Made by a program: the position numbers and the translations under genes
Source: QKTW01 sp052161885
GTDB taxonomy: Bacteria; Bacteroidota; Bacteroidia; Chitinophagales; Chitinophagaceae
Assembly: GCA_052161885.1 (NCBI GenBank)
Contig: CP197396.1
Coordinates: 2,604,001 to 2,668,000, forward strand
DNA length: 64,000 nucleotides
Reading direction: 5' to 3'
Shown here: positions 42,972 to 51,558 of the stretch, one piece after another
How positions within the stretch are numbered: position 1 is the first letter of the stretch
How the letters are laid out: every line of letters begins with the position of its first letter
Notes under the pieces: generated by a model
Told to the model about the DNA's origin: nothing
The model's input: only the letters and a program-made list of their open reading frames with translations
Databases searched by the model: none

Positions 42972-43030
42972 AAAAAAAAGCCCGCAACTTACGGGTTCCC
43001 CGAAGGGTAGCTTTCACGAAACAGTCATGT
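42972..43030 (-). ncRNA. Candidate short structured transcript ending in a terminator
   Basis: On the minus strand a small CCC-TTCG-GGG stem-loop (42998-43007) is followed by a CCCGTAAGTTGCGGG stem (42981-42995) and a run of eight T. A second terminator lies upstream at 43040-43070, so an independent short RNA, or an attenuated leader of the lipoprotein gene, is possible. No promoter box or riboswitch family was recognised. Confidence 0.3.
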
Positions 43031-43039
43031 TTTTTATGT

Positions 43040-43070
43040 AAAAAAATCCGCCCCAAAAATGGAACGGATT
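43040..43070 (-). terminator. Terminator downstream of the 43168 gene
   Basis: On the minus strand AATCCGTTCC pairs with GGGGCGGATT (two G-U pairs), followed by a T run. It stops transcripts arriving from the small gene at 43168-43443. Confidence 0.7.
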
Positions 43071-43089
43071 AGCCTTATTATATTTTCTT

Positions 43090-43165
43090 TTAAAAACTCC
43101 AACGTAAAAATACCAACCCCGATACACAAATTCCAAACCCCACATCTCAATACTCACATCTCAAA
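43090..43165. repeat. Intergenic simple-sequence tract (CCCCACATCTCAATACTC words)
   Basis: ATACCAACCCCGATACACAAATTCC is followed by CACATCTCAATACTC and ACATCTCAAAT. The same words occur at 25.35 and 32.1 kb and, as complements, at 35.75 kb. Confidence 0.6.
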
Positions 43166-43167
43166 TA

Positions 43168-43443
43168 TTACCGCTTCATTTTCACCATACGTTCAATAGC
43201 GTGCCGGATGGCGATGGTAATCCGTACCTGTTTTTCACGTTCTGCATCATCCATATCTGCCCAAACTTTGGCTGCCGGAGCATTGAGCATTTTCTGCAAT
43301 TCCCTGATGCGCGCATCAATAGCCCTGTTACGGCAGATGTTACGTATTTGCTTTCTTATTTTCTCTATCATGGGTGCTGATGCGGAATATGCGGCCGGAG
43401 CGGCAGACAAATGGCGCAGGTTATTCTCTGTTATAGCTTGCAA
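43168..43443 (-). CDS. Small hypothetical protein
   Basis: A 91-residue, mostly helical and basic protein. After an Ala/Ser-rich N-terminus it reads MIEKIRKQIRNICRNRAIDA and ends in charged helices. I recognise no family. An internal Met at residue 25 may be the true start. A terminator follows, which supports a real gene, but no promoter box was found. Confidence 0.45.
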   Translation of the reverse strand: MQAITENNLRHLSAAPAAYSASAPMIEKIRKQIRNICRNRAIDARIRELQKMLNAPAAKVWADMDDAEREKQVRITIAIRHAIERMVKMKR

Positions 43444-43699
43444 AGTATTCCAGTTTTTTATGTGGGAGAATTAATTTTTTCTTTCACATTTCTGGTTAAG
43501 CCGTAGCCAGCGAATATATTATATCATCAAAATACAAAGACAGAAACAGCACATACCGGTAATTTGTACCCTGACCACCTGTTTTATTGTGTCTTGCAAA
43601 CACTTCGACCCTCACAATATTAGACATTTCGGGGCAAAGAGGTTTAGTATTGACGAAAATAAAATATACGCCTTGCTTAAGCAGAAAGTTGTATGATTT

Positions 43700-45469
43700 T
43701 TACTGTTTTACAATTCGTGTTGAAAATGAACGGCCGCTTTCCAATGCTTGTGCACGAAGGATGTACATAGCAGGTGCAATGTTCTGAAGACCGGTAAGGT
43801 TAAAGCTGTTATTGCCCGCCTGTGCAGCAAAATCTGCCACGCTTACCGCTTTACCGGTGATGTCCAGTACTTCTACACGCACTGTTTCCTGCTGCGTCAT
43901 ATTCAGGCTGATGTTGAAGCGATCATTGAACGGATTAGGAAAAGCAGCTACTGTACCAAATTCCACATTGCTTACCGCGGTGTGCCTTGCAAGGCGAATC
44001 ACATTGCTGAAGGTTACAGAACCATCATTCCAGCTCATTTTAAGGCGATAGTATTCTGAAGGCTGCTGATCAAGATATTGGGCAGGAGCCGTATTGGCAT
44101 TGCTGTAAGACTGCAGTGCAGCAAACTCCATTTCATTGCTTGCAGCCTGCAGCTCTATCGTGCTCATACCGGTTGCGGTGTTCAAAGTCCATTGCAGTTC
44201 GTTGCTGTTGCCGGCAATAGAGCCGGTCAGTACGGCTGTTGCAACTGTATCATTTGTAACAGTTACAGGGCTCGCGCAGTTACAGGAAATAAAAGAAGCC
44301 GCTGTATAATTTGTTGTGTCAAAGCTGCCGATCTGCTGTACGCTTGCAGTCATTGCTGTACCTGTTGTATCCAGCGCAAAACCTGCATTGTGCGCATCGC
44401 AGATATTTCCGCCGGTAATAGTGCCTGCATTTACAGATTCGAAGCTCTGGGCACCGCCTTCTATGCGGATATAGCCATTTTTTTGCTGATTATTTGTGTA
44501 CGCATTGTTCACTTTGTTTGCAATGGTAGCACCGGCATTGTTATGTATTTCTGTAGTGCGGATATAACCTGCATTTTTTAGTTTACCGCCATTTTCAAAA
44601 GCATTGAACATATCGGCAGTGATCCACAGCAAACCGTAGTTTTCAACCTCTCCGCCATTGTTATTTATTGCTGCAGCTACCAGGCGGCAGGTATTAATGA
44701 TTGAAGCAGAAGATTTCATATCTACACCGGCGTGGCTGATAAACATGCCTTTGTTGATCACATTGCCCGCAATGGCGACATCTGCGTCCAGCTGCAAACG
44801 GCCGTTGTTCAGGATAACAGAACCCACCTCACTGTTAAAGAAGCCCGCCACTTTAACGCCACCTTCATTCTGAAATTTTGAACCGTTACCGGCAACGCGT
44901 ACAGAGGAAGTAAACGCCATTGTACCTTCTGCACTGTTCACAATACTGCTGGCATCACCGCTCATTCCCAGGAAACCTGAAGTAAAGCTACCATGGTTGC
45001 TGATCGCAGAAGCTTCCAGCATGCAGCCATTAAGGGAAGACATAGTACCATAGTTTATGATCTGTGCGTTAGATGCGGCGAAGTAGCCGAAAGAAGCAGT
45101 GCCGTAGTTATATACATGGCCGCCGGTAAAGAATGCATTGCTGATATTGCTGTTGCCATAATTGACGATCACACAACCAGCGCTGAAACCTGAAATATAA
45201 TCAGGATTAAAATTTACGCCCTCTCCGATGTACAGTGTATCGTTATTATTGAAAGTGAATGTACCTGATACCGTGATCATACCATTACCATAACGAATAA
45301 CACCTGCCTTACTGCCGGCGGAGCTAAAGGTAAACCCATTGCTGCCGGATTGGCTGATGATGTTTCCTGAAGGAATGGAGGAAACCTGGATGTTCTGCGC
45401 AGATGCCACAGCAGTGGAAAAAGCAGCCAGGATGGTGATAATTGCAGAGAAAAAGCGGTTGGTTTTCAT
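43700..45469 (-). CDS. Large secreted T9SS surface protein
   Basis: A 589-residue exported protein. A signal peptide (residues 1-24, AVASAQ) is followed by about 350 residues of short Asn/Gly-rich repeats (VNYGNSNISNAFFTGGHVYN, INYGTMSSLNG) that suggest a beta-helical stalk. A beta-rich region with EYYRLKMSWNDGSVTFSN comes next. The C-terminal sorting domain starts AAFPNPFNDRFNISLN and ends MYILRAQALESGRSFSTRIV, the type IX secretion signal. Probably a cell-surface or released adhesin-like protein; ligand unknown. Confidence 0.8.
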   Translation of the reverse strand: MKTNRFFSAIITILAAFSTAVASAQNIQVSSIPSGNIISQSGSNGFTFSSAGSKAGVIRYGNGMITVSGTFTFNNNDTLYIGEGVNFNPDYISGFSAGCVIVNYGNSNISNAFFTGGHVYNYGTASFGYFAASNAQIINYGTMSSLNGCMLEASAISNHGSFTSGFLGMSGDASSIVNSAEGTMAFTSSVRVAGNGSKFQNEGGVKVAGFFNSEVGSVILNNGRLQLDADVAIAGNVINKGMFISHAGVDMKSSASIINTCRLVAAAINNNGGEVENYGLLWITADMFNAFENGGKLKNAGYIRTTEIHNNAGATIANKVNNAYTNNQQKNGYIRIEGGAQSFESVNAGTITGGNICDAHNAGFALDTTGTAMTASVQQIGSFDTTNYTAASFISCNCASPVTVTNDTVATAVLTGSIAGNSNELQWTLNTATGMSTIELQAASNEMEFAALQSYSNANTAPAQYLDQQPSEYYRLKMSWNDGSVTFSNVIRLARHTAVSNVEFGTVAAFPNPFNDRFNISLNMTQQETVRVEVLDITGKAVSVADFAAQAGNNSFNLTGLQNIAPAMYILRAQALESGRSFSTRIVKQ

Positions 45470-45825
45470 TTGTAATTTTTTACTCGTTATTCAATCAGTT
45501 ATGATTGATAGTGCGAAGTAAAAACACCTGAAAAACATACCGAATTACACATTTTATTAATGTATAATTTTAGTTAACAACCTGCAAATGACTTGTAAAG
45601 TGGTTTTTACGGTACAAGCGGCCCGTAAAAGTTATGAAATACCTATTGTTTAAGCAGTTTTAAAAATAATTAAAAACAAATATGTTAATTCCATCTTTAA
45701 ATGTTATTAATACAGTGTGCGCTTCTTTAACCGGGTAATAACATGCTCAAAAGTGCATTTTGCCGGCTTTTTGAAAAAATTGGTCAAACCTGTTGTCGGG
45801 GTGTTAACGAGACTACTGCCGGGCA
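45470..45825. other. Gene-free AT-rich stretch upstream of the T9SS protein
   Basis: No gene is supported. One clear inverted repeat pairs TTTTACGG (45605-45612) with CCGTAAAA (45623-45630). The promoter of the T9SS gene should lie here, but no convincing TAnnTTTG box was found. Short frames near 45717 do not look like proteins. Confidence 0.5.
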
Positions 45826-45828
45826 TAA

Positions 45829-45852
45829 AAAAACAGGCTGGAAAGCCTGTCT
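45829..45852 (-). terminator. Terminator of the capsule operon
   Basis: On the minus strand ACAGGCT pairs with AGCCTGT, followed by seven T. It stands about 36 bp after the last gene of the polysaccharide operon. Confidence 0.85.
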
Positions 45853-45887
45853 TCTCTATTAACCCAAGGTATATGTGTGATCATGGT

Positions 45888-47030
45888 CTAGATCATCACC
45901 TTCTCCCCTAAAAAAACGTTTAAAACAGCACTGATACGTTCCAGCTCTTTTAAACTAGTGCTGGAACCGGAAGGCAGGCAAAGCCCTTTTTCAAAAAGCA
46001 CTTCAGAAGTTCCGTCACCATAAAACGGACAGCCGGCAAATACAGGCTGCAGATGCATCGGCTTCCACAGCGGGCGCGACTCAATATTATCCTGCTCCAG
46101 CAGCAAGCGTAGCGACTCACGGCTCCTGTTACCTGCAGGTTCGAGCAATACTGTAGTAAGCCAGCGGTTACTGAAATATCCGTCCGGTTCGGGCAGCAGC
46201 TTTATTTCTTCTCTTCCGTAAAAAGCGGACTCATAAAAATTATACATAGCACGGCGTTGTGATACACGTTCCGGCAGTACTTCCATCTGTCCGCGGCCAA
46301 TGCCAGCACAGATATTGCTCATCCGGTAGTTATATCCTATCTGCGAATGCTGGTAATGCGGCGCATTATCTCTTGCCTGTGTGGCCAGGAAACGGGCGCG
46401 CTCCGTAATATTGCTGTCAAAGGAAACCAATGCCCCGCCACCCGAAGTGGTTATAATTTTATTGCCATTGAAAGACAGGGCCGCAATATGACCGAATGTG
46501 CCGCACTTACGACCATGCAGCGATGAACCCAATGCTTCCGCAGCATCTTCAAGCACCGGAATATCATAGGAAGCAGCTATTTTCATTATTTCGGGCATAT
46601 TGGCCGGCATGCCGTATAAATGGACCGGGATGATCGCTTTAGGCTTACGGCCTTTGGCGAGCCGGTCTTTGATAGCCTCTTCCAGCCAGTAGGGCGACAT
46701 ATTCCAGGTTTCGCGCTCACTGTCTACAAACACAGGCGTTGCACCCAGGTAAGCAATGGGATTGGCAGATGCAGAGAACGTCATGCTCTGGCATATTACT
46801 TCATCCCCGGCCTGCACACCCAGCAGGATAAGCCCCAGATGCAGCGCAGCTGTACCGGAGCTTAACGCAGCTACAGACACATTATTTCCAAGATACGCAG
46901 CGAGGTCTTCTTCCATTCCATTCACATTCGGCCCGAGCGGTGCTATCCAATTGGTATCAAAGGCTTCCTGCACATAGCTTTGCTCTGTGCCGCCCATATG
47001 CGGTGACGATAACCAGATTTTTGATTTCAT
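45888..47030 (-). CDS. pglE: DegT/DnrJ/EryC1 sugar aminotransferase (PglE-like)
   Basis: A 380-residue PLP-dependent aminotransferase acting on UDP-4-keto sugars. It opens KIWLSSPHMGGTEQSYVQEA with AFDTNWIAPLGP, the PglE/LegC-type signature. LSSGTAALHLGLILLG is near residue 58, EDAAEALGS near 160, and the PLP-lysine in FNGNKIITTSGGGA near 190. It is predicted to transaminate the PglF product at C4. The start at 47030 overlaps the stop of the acetyltransferase gene by one base; a longer frame to 47132 lies inside that gene and is rejected. Last gene of the capsule operon. Confidence 0.9.
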   Translation of the reverse strand: MKSKIWLSSPHMGGTEQSYVQEAFDTNWIAPLGPNVNGMEEDLAAYLGNNVSVAALSSGTAALHLGLILLGVQAGDEVICQSMTFSASANPIAYLGATPVFVDSERETWNMSPYWLEEAIKDRLAKGRKPKAIIPVHLYGMPANMPEIMKIAASYDIPVLEDAAEALGSSLHGRKCGTFGHIAALSFNGNKIITTSGGGALVSFDSNITERARFLATQARDNAPHYQHSQIGYNYRMSNICAGIGRGQMEVLPERVSQRRAMYNFYESAFYGREEIKLLPEPDGYFSNRWLTTVLLEPAGNRSRESLRLLLEQDNIESRPLWKPMHLQPVFAGCPFYGDGTSEVLFEKGLCLPSGSSTSLKELERISAVLNVFLGEKVMI

Positions 47031-47656
47031 TAAACAGGTATTAGTGTTTTTATAATACGGGCCGGGTTTCCCACAGCCACAGAATAATCGGGGATATTCT
47101 TTAGCACAACAGCTCCTGCGCCAATCGTGCACCAGCGGCCTATCTGCACTCCCGGCAACACCACAGCGCCGGCACCTATATGCGCCCCTTCACCCACATA
47201 CACATTTCCGCAGAGCGTTGCATGAGGCGATATATGAACATAATCCTCCAGTACACATTCATGTTCTATTGCTGCCAAAGTGTTTATAATGCAATGTTTC
47301 CCTACCAGGGCATCTTCATTTACGACAGCACCGGCCATCACCACAGTTCCATTGCCGATCTTCGCTTTCTCAGATATGGTGCTCCGCGGATGCACCGCCG
47401 GCATAAAGCTGAAACTGTCTTCATACCGTGTGGCCACCTCTTTTCTTATTTTATTATTTCCTATTGCAATGACCATAGCTTTGCCTGCCACATACTTATC
47501 AGAAACACGCTCCGGCCTGTGCACGAGGTGATGCCATACATCCGGGCGCGATACATCATCCCAAAAAGTAATGCCCGTAATGCCGTTAGCCTTTAAAATA
47601 CCCGCGATCACCTTACCATGGCCGCCGGCGCCGAAAATGACTATTTTATCATTCAT
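47030..47656 (-). CDS. pglD: PglD-like sugar N-acetyltransferase
   Basis: A 208-residue left-handed beta-helix acetyltransferase. An N-terminal nucleotide-binding part has KIVIFGAGGHGKVIAGILK. Hexapeptide repeats follow from about residue 95 (AKIGNGTVVMAGAVVNEDAL), with a catalytic-type His in INTLAAIEHECVLED, and end SVAVGNPARIIKTL. PglD/NeuD family members acetylate the 4-amino group of UDP-4-amino sugars. Together with the PglE-, PglC- and PglF-like genes it points to a bacillosamine-type sugar. Confidence 0.9.
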   Translation of the reverse strand: MNDKIVIFGAGGHGKVIAGILKANGITGITFWDDVSRPDVWHHLVHRPERVSDKYVAGKAMVIAIGNNKIRKEVATRYEDSFSFMPAVHPRSTISEKAKIGNGTVVMAGAVVNEDALVGKHCIINTLAAIEHECVLEDYVHISPHATLCGNVYVGEGAHIGAGAVVLPGVQIGRWCTIGAGAVVLKNIPDYSVAVGNPARIIKTLIPV

Positions 47657-48266
47657 AATTACCGGTAAATTTTTCCATTGTTACAGATGTCGCTGAAGAC
47701 ACCCCTTCAGACCTGAAGACTTTAGCGACTGTCCGCCACAATATTTTCATATCAAGCACAAAGCTGACGTTGCCTACATACCACAGATCGTATTCAAAGC
47801 GCTGTGTCCAGCTTATAGTGTTTCTTCCATTGATCTGCGCCCAACCCGTAATGCCCGGTCGTACATTGTGGCGCGTCAGTTGCCTTTGATTGTACAGCGC
47901 CATGTACTCCGGCAACAGCGGACGGGGACCTACGAGGCTCATATCACCGAGTATTACGTTCAGCAACTGCGGAATTTCGTCGAGTGAAGTTTTGCGGATA
48001 AAACGCCCTAAAGAAGTAAGTCGTTCTGCATCGGGCAACAGGTTTCCCTGCATATCACGGCGGTCATTCATCGTCTTAAATTTGATCACATGAAATATGT
48101 GGCCCTGCAGTCCGGGACGGCGCTGTACAAAAAACGGAGTACCCCTGTTGGCACAGGCCAGTAAAAAAACCAGCAACACAAATACAGGCGATAGCAGTAT
48201 AAATCCAAATAATGCCACCGAGCAGTCGATCATGCGTTTAAAAAAAATCCTATACAGCATCCTCAA
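47649..48266 (-). CDS. pglC: PglC-like phosphoglycosyltransferase
   Basis: A 205-residue monotopic phosphoglycosyltransferase. A reentrant N-terminal hydrophobic segment is at residues 13-36. It has FFVQRRPGLQGHIFHVIKFK, the catalytic Asp-Glu in KTSLDEIPQLLN near residue 90, GDMSLVGPRPLLPEY, and RPGITGWAQINGRN. It transfers the sugar phosphate to undecaprenyl phosphate and so starts repeat-unit assembly. It overlaps PglD by eight bases and GT4 by 17. It lacks the extra membrane domain of WbaP-type enzymes. Confidence 0.92.
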   Translation of the reverse strand: MRMLYRIFFKRMIDCSVALFGFILLSPVFVLLVFLLACANRGTPFFVQRRPGLQGHIFHVIKFKTMNDRRDMQGNLLPDAERLTSLGRFIRKTSLDEIPQLLNVILGDMSLVGPRPLLPEYMALYNQRQLTRHNVRPGITGWAQINGRNTISWTQRFEYDLWYVGNVSFVLDMKILWRTVAKVFRSEGVSSATSVTMEKFTGNYE

Positions 48267-49482
48267 GCACTTTTAAATAATTAGCTGCAGCTACATCCAG
48301 CGAATACTGCTCTTCCGCCAGCCTGCGTGCATTTCGGCCTTGCTCAGCCAATAAATCCAGGTTATTTACGTAACGGCAAAAACGCATAGCTTCCTCCGCC
48401 ATATGCTCCGACCGGTAATCAAAAACAAATCCGGTGTTGTATTTACGGATCACATCGGCCTGCCACCCTTCATGATTTATGAGTACGGGTTTTGCGGCGG
48501 CCATACTGTCGAAAAACTTATTGGCGGAGTTTGCCCAGAGCTCTTTCACTGGTATCACAAACGAAGATGCCATTGTCACCTCCGCATAAAGCTGCGGCAG
48601 CTGTGCCTTGGGAACGGGGTTGAGAAAAAATACATACCTGTTCAGTACCCCTTTTTCCTGGGCATAAGACATAACAGATTCTTTCTCCATGCCATCACCC
48701 AGTACCACATATACCAGGTTCTCATCAGCAAGACTTGTCCGGATAGCCATATCTACCAGAAACTTCAGACCATTTACCTTACCAAGCGTCCCTGCATATA
48801 ACACAGAACGCTGCGGCTTAAATCCGATCAGTTTTTCCAGCAGGCTATTTTCATCAGATGAATTTGAAAACCGGTTCAACTCAGCAATATTCGGAATTAC
48901 CGTTATCTTAGACATTGAAGTATTGGTACGTCGAAGGATCGATGCCCGCATATCCTCAGACAGCGCTACTATGTGCTGCGATCTCCTGTAAGTGAGCTCC
49001 TCGAAACGATTCAGAATCCTGATAGCCGTTTTATTTTTTATAGCACCAATAGCAATGGGCGCTTCCGGCCATACATCGCGCACCTCAAATATGAAGGGTT
49101 TTTTATGCCGTATCTTTTTTATTAATGCAGGCACTGCGATTGTAAGCGGTGTAGATGTAGCAAGCACTACGTCTCCATCCAGCTTCAGTACCCGGGCAGA
49201 TGCCTCGTACATAAAACGCAGAAAAGATTTTATCCGTTGGGCGAAATTCTGTTTGTTGCTGTACTCAAGAGCGAGTATGTGCAGCTCCATACCATCATAT
49301 TCCTTTACCGTCCACTTCTCCGTAAAAGGCCCCAGTTCCTTCAGCTGTGCACTGCAGGTAATCATACGCACTTTATGCCCTGCCGAAACAAAGCGCTGCG
49401 CAAGATCATACGAACGTGTTCCTCCTGCGGAAGAAGGCAGTGTGAAATACTGGTGTATGTATAAGATATCCATAGACTTCAT
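48250..49482 (-). CDS. Glycosyltransferase family 4 (WbuB-like)
   Basis: A 410-residue GT-B glycosyltransferase. It opens MDILYIHQYFTLPSSAGGTR, with the GGTR loop of the WbuB group, has FEVRDVWPEAPIAIGAI near residue 135, and RSVLYAGTLGKVNGLKFLVD near 235. It probably adds the second or a later sugar of the repeat unit in the cytoplasm. The ATG at 49482 lies 10 bases after the GT2 stop; an upstream frame to 49512 overlaps GT2 and is less likely. Confidence 0.88.
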   Translation of the reverse strand: MKSMDILYIHQYFTLPSSAGGTRSYDLAQRFVSAGHKVRMITCSAQLKELGPFTEKWTVKEYDGMELHILALEYSNKQNFAQRIKSFLRFMYEASARVLKLDGDVVLATSTPLTIAVPALIKKIRHKKPFIFEVRDVWPEAPIAIGAIKNKTAIRILNRFEELTYRRSQHIVALSEDMRASILRRTNTSMSKITVIPNIAELNRFSNSSDENSLLEKLIGFKPQRSVLYAGTLGKVNGLKFLVDMAIRTSLADENLVYVVLGDGMEKESVMSYAQEKGVLNRYVFFLNPVPKAQLPQLYAEVTMASSFVIPVKELWANSANKFFDSMAAAKPVLINHEGWQADVIRKYNTGFVFDYRSEHMAEEAMRFCRYVNNLDLLAEQGRNARRLAEEQYSLDVAAANYLKVLEDAV

Positions 49483-49492
49483 TGAAATAAAA

Positions 49493-50332
49493 TCAGTATC
49501 CGTATAAAGCATTCATGTTGGCCCGCACCTGCCTGATAGCATTGAATTTCCGGCCCCATTTAAATAGCCCTGTTGATGTATGTTCATTATGTACCAGCCG
49601 CAGTACAGGCGTGTAGATCACCAAGCCTTTAAGCTTCTGTACCTGTTCCGCTATATATATTTCCTCACCGAAAAGAAAATACGGGAATGCAACATTGCCA
49701 CCGGCTTTGAAAAAAGCGTTACGGAAAATAAAAATGCTGCCATGCGGCGCGTATATCGGCATATCATCAGTACCGGAGTTTTCAGCTGTAACATATTTAT
49801 GCTTCATCCAGCTCAGCAACACCAGGCTGTTGTAGGCAAACTGGTTCGAGTAAAGAAAACGTATTCTTTCTACGTAAGCTTTTCCCGGCTTCCGGATCAA
49901 CTGTGGGTTGAGGTTACGGCCAGTGAGAGAACTGGAAATGTATGGCGCAAAAAGAAAAACGTTATGATCACATGTCTTGTCCTTAGCGCCCATGATCTGG
50001 AAAAAATCTTTGTCCTCTATCAACAGATCCGTGTTTGATATAATGAACAGATCGTGTTGCATTTTACCTTTCACAAATTGTTCATATGCCGCATTGCCCG
50101 CGGGCATATACCCCAGGTTTTCCTTGGTATGAAAATAAATCAACGTCACCTGTTCCGGAACCGGAAAATTAAAATGTGACGTATTATCGGCAGCGCTATT
50201 GTCGGCCACAATAATCGTCAGACGTATTCCTGAAAGATTTGCCCGCAATATGGATTCAATATATTGCCTGCATTCTCCTGGATTATTGTACACTACCGGG
50301 ACAAGGACAATATGGGTCGTTTTTTGTTCCAT
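49493..50332 (-). CDS. Glycosyltransferase family 2
   Basis: A 279-residue GT-A glycosyltransferase. It starts IVLVPVVYNNPGECRQYIES, has a DxD-like NTDLLIEDKDFF near residue 97, and HGSIFIFRNAFFKAGGN near 195. The sequence resembles rhamnosyltransferase-type enzymes, but the sugar cannot be assigned. Its first 40 bases overlap the end of the Wzy gene, an unusually long overlap; no alternative start keeps the conserved first strand. Confidence 0.85.
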   Translation of the reverse strand: MEQKTTHIVLVPVVYNNPGECRQYIESILRANLSGIRLTIIVADNSAADNTSHFNFPVPEQVTLIYFHTKENLGYMPAGNAAYEQFVKGKMQHDLFIISNTDLLIEDKDFFQIMGAKDKTCDHNVFLFAPYISSSLTGRNLNPQLIRKPGKAYVERIRFLYSNQFAYNSLVLLSWMKHKYVTAENSGTDDMPIYAPHGSIFIFRNAFFKAGGNVAFPYFLFGEEIYIAEQVQKLKGLVIYTPVLRLVHNEHTSTGLFKWGRKFNAIRQVRANMNALYGY

Positions 50333-51558
50333 AACTGCAGGTTAAGCGCCAGTAAAAAATATGCGAGAAAAATGGTTGTATAGTTAAACAGGTTGATCAC
50401 AAAGCTCCAGAGCACATAAGCATAAAACATAGACAATATCATAAATGCAAACGGTGCATATCTCTCGCGGTATTCTTTGTAAGAAATACCGATCAGCGCG
50501 CCAAAGAAGAAATGAATTGCAATGGAGTAATAACCGAAATCTTCAAGCCACCCCCTGTAAGCAGTGTAAATATTTGATCGCAGACCGTTTGAATTCAAAT
50601 CCATGAACTCAGTGAACACTCCTTCCTTCAAGTCACTACTTCGGTCTATCATCGATATGATCCCGGAAAAATTATACTTACCGAATTCGTAATGATTGAA
50701 GAACGGCTGCTGGTCATACCACAAAGAGAATACGCTCGTATGCCCAAAAAAGTAGACACTCATCCTGTCGAGCACAATGCTGCTCTCACCTATTTTTAGT
50801 CCATACCTGTTCGCTTGTGAGTAGTAAAAAAACCCGATCAGTATTATACTGAGTATAGAACCATAAATAATTTTTGTAGTGTTCTTTTTCTTATTCGCTG
50901 TAATGCCCGGGAGCAAAAGATACGTTGCAAAAAACAGTACGATCGGATTCAGCAGATATGTCTTCTTTGTAGTGATCAGCATCAGGAAAAGCCCGATCAG
51001 GAAATTCAGGTATTTATATATTACCTTTTTATTCACGGTCTTCACCAGCATGCCAGATACCAGGAAACTTGCGTAGAACGGAATCTTGAGAATGGAAGAA
51101 ACAGCACTATCCTTTTCGTCAGTAGTACCTTCCAGGCGGGCTACAGATATATCGCGCGAAATAGTTTCGATAGCTGCGAACGACTGGATCTTTGTAATGG
51201 AATAACCATATTTAGCCAGTTCAAAAATAGCCAGCGCAACGCTGAACAATAATAAAACGATCTGCATCCTGATCAACAGGTGACGATTTTCCGAAACATA
51301 CATGCTGAATGTTTTATCATCCCTGTCTGGTTTCAGCTTATGCGTGGTAAGCATAAAACCTGCAGCAAAAGCAAATATGCACAGGTAAATAAACAGGAAC
51401 GCACTGCCGCTATAGTAAAATGATCCGGCGATGATTACGGGAATGTACAGCTGCAGAAACCAGTACATCAGCAGAAATAATGGCGGCACCAGGAAACTGC
51501 CATACTGCTTCCGCAGGAAGAAAACCGTAAAAAGATATATAAGGAATACGGCTATCAT
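50293..51558 (-). CDS. wzy: Polysaccharide polymerase (Wzy-like)
   Basis: A 421-residue membrane protein with about 11 predicted helices and a long periplasmic loop around residues 255-320 (SVYFFGHTSVFSLWYDQQPF). The layout and the position between flippase and glycosyltransferases fit an O-antigen/capsule repeat-unit polymerase (Wzy, O-antigen polysaccharide polymerase family). Wzy sequences diverge strongly, so this rests on topology and context. It overlaps the Wzx gene by four bases and the GT2 gene by 40. Confidence 0.8.
   Translation of the reverse strand: MIAVFLIYLFTVFFLRKQYGSFLVPPLFLLMYWFLQLYIPVIIAGSFYYSGSAFLFIYLCIFAFAAGFMLTTHKLKPDRDDKTFSMYVSENRHLLIRMQIVLLLFSVALAIFELAKYGYSITKIQSFAAIETISRDISVARLEGTTDEKDSAVSSILKIPFYASFLVSGMLVKTVNKKVIYKYLNFLIGLFLMLITTKKTYLLNPIVLFFATYLLLPGITANKKKNTTKIIYGSILSIILIGFFYYSQANRYGLKIGESSIVLDRMSVYFFGHTSVFSLWYDQQPFFNHYEFGKYNFSGIISMIDRSSDLKEGVFTEFMDLNSNGLRSNIYTAYRGWLEDFGYYSIAIHFFFGALIGISYKEYRERYAPFAFMILSMFYAYVLWSFVINLFNYTTIFLAYFLLALNLQLWNKKRPILSLSR

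Noticed and set aside
42972..43030. Known riboswitch
   Set aside because: The stems do not match the conserved cores of the SAM, preQ1, TPP, fluoride or guanidine classes as far as I can recall them.
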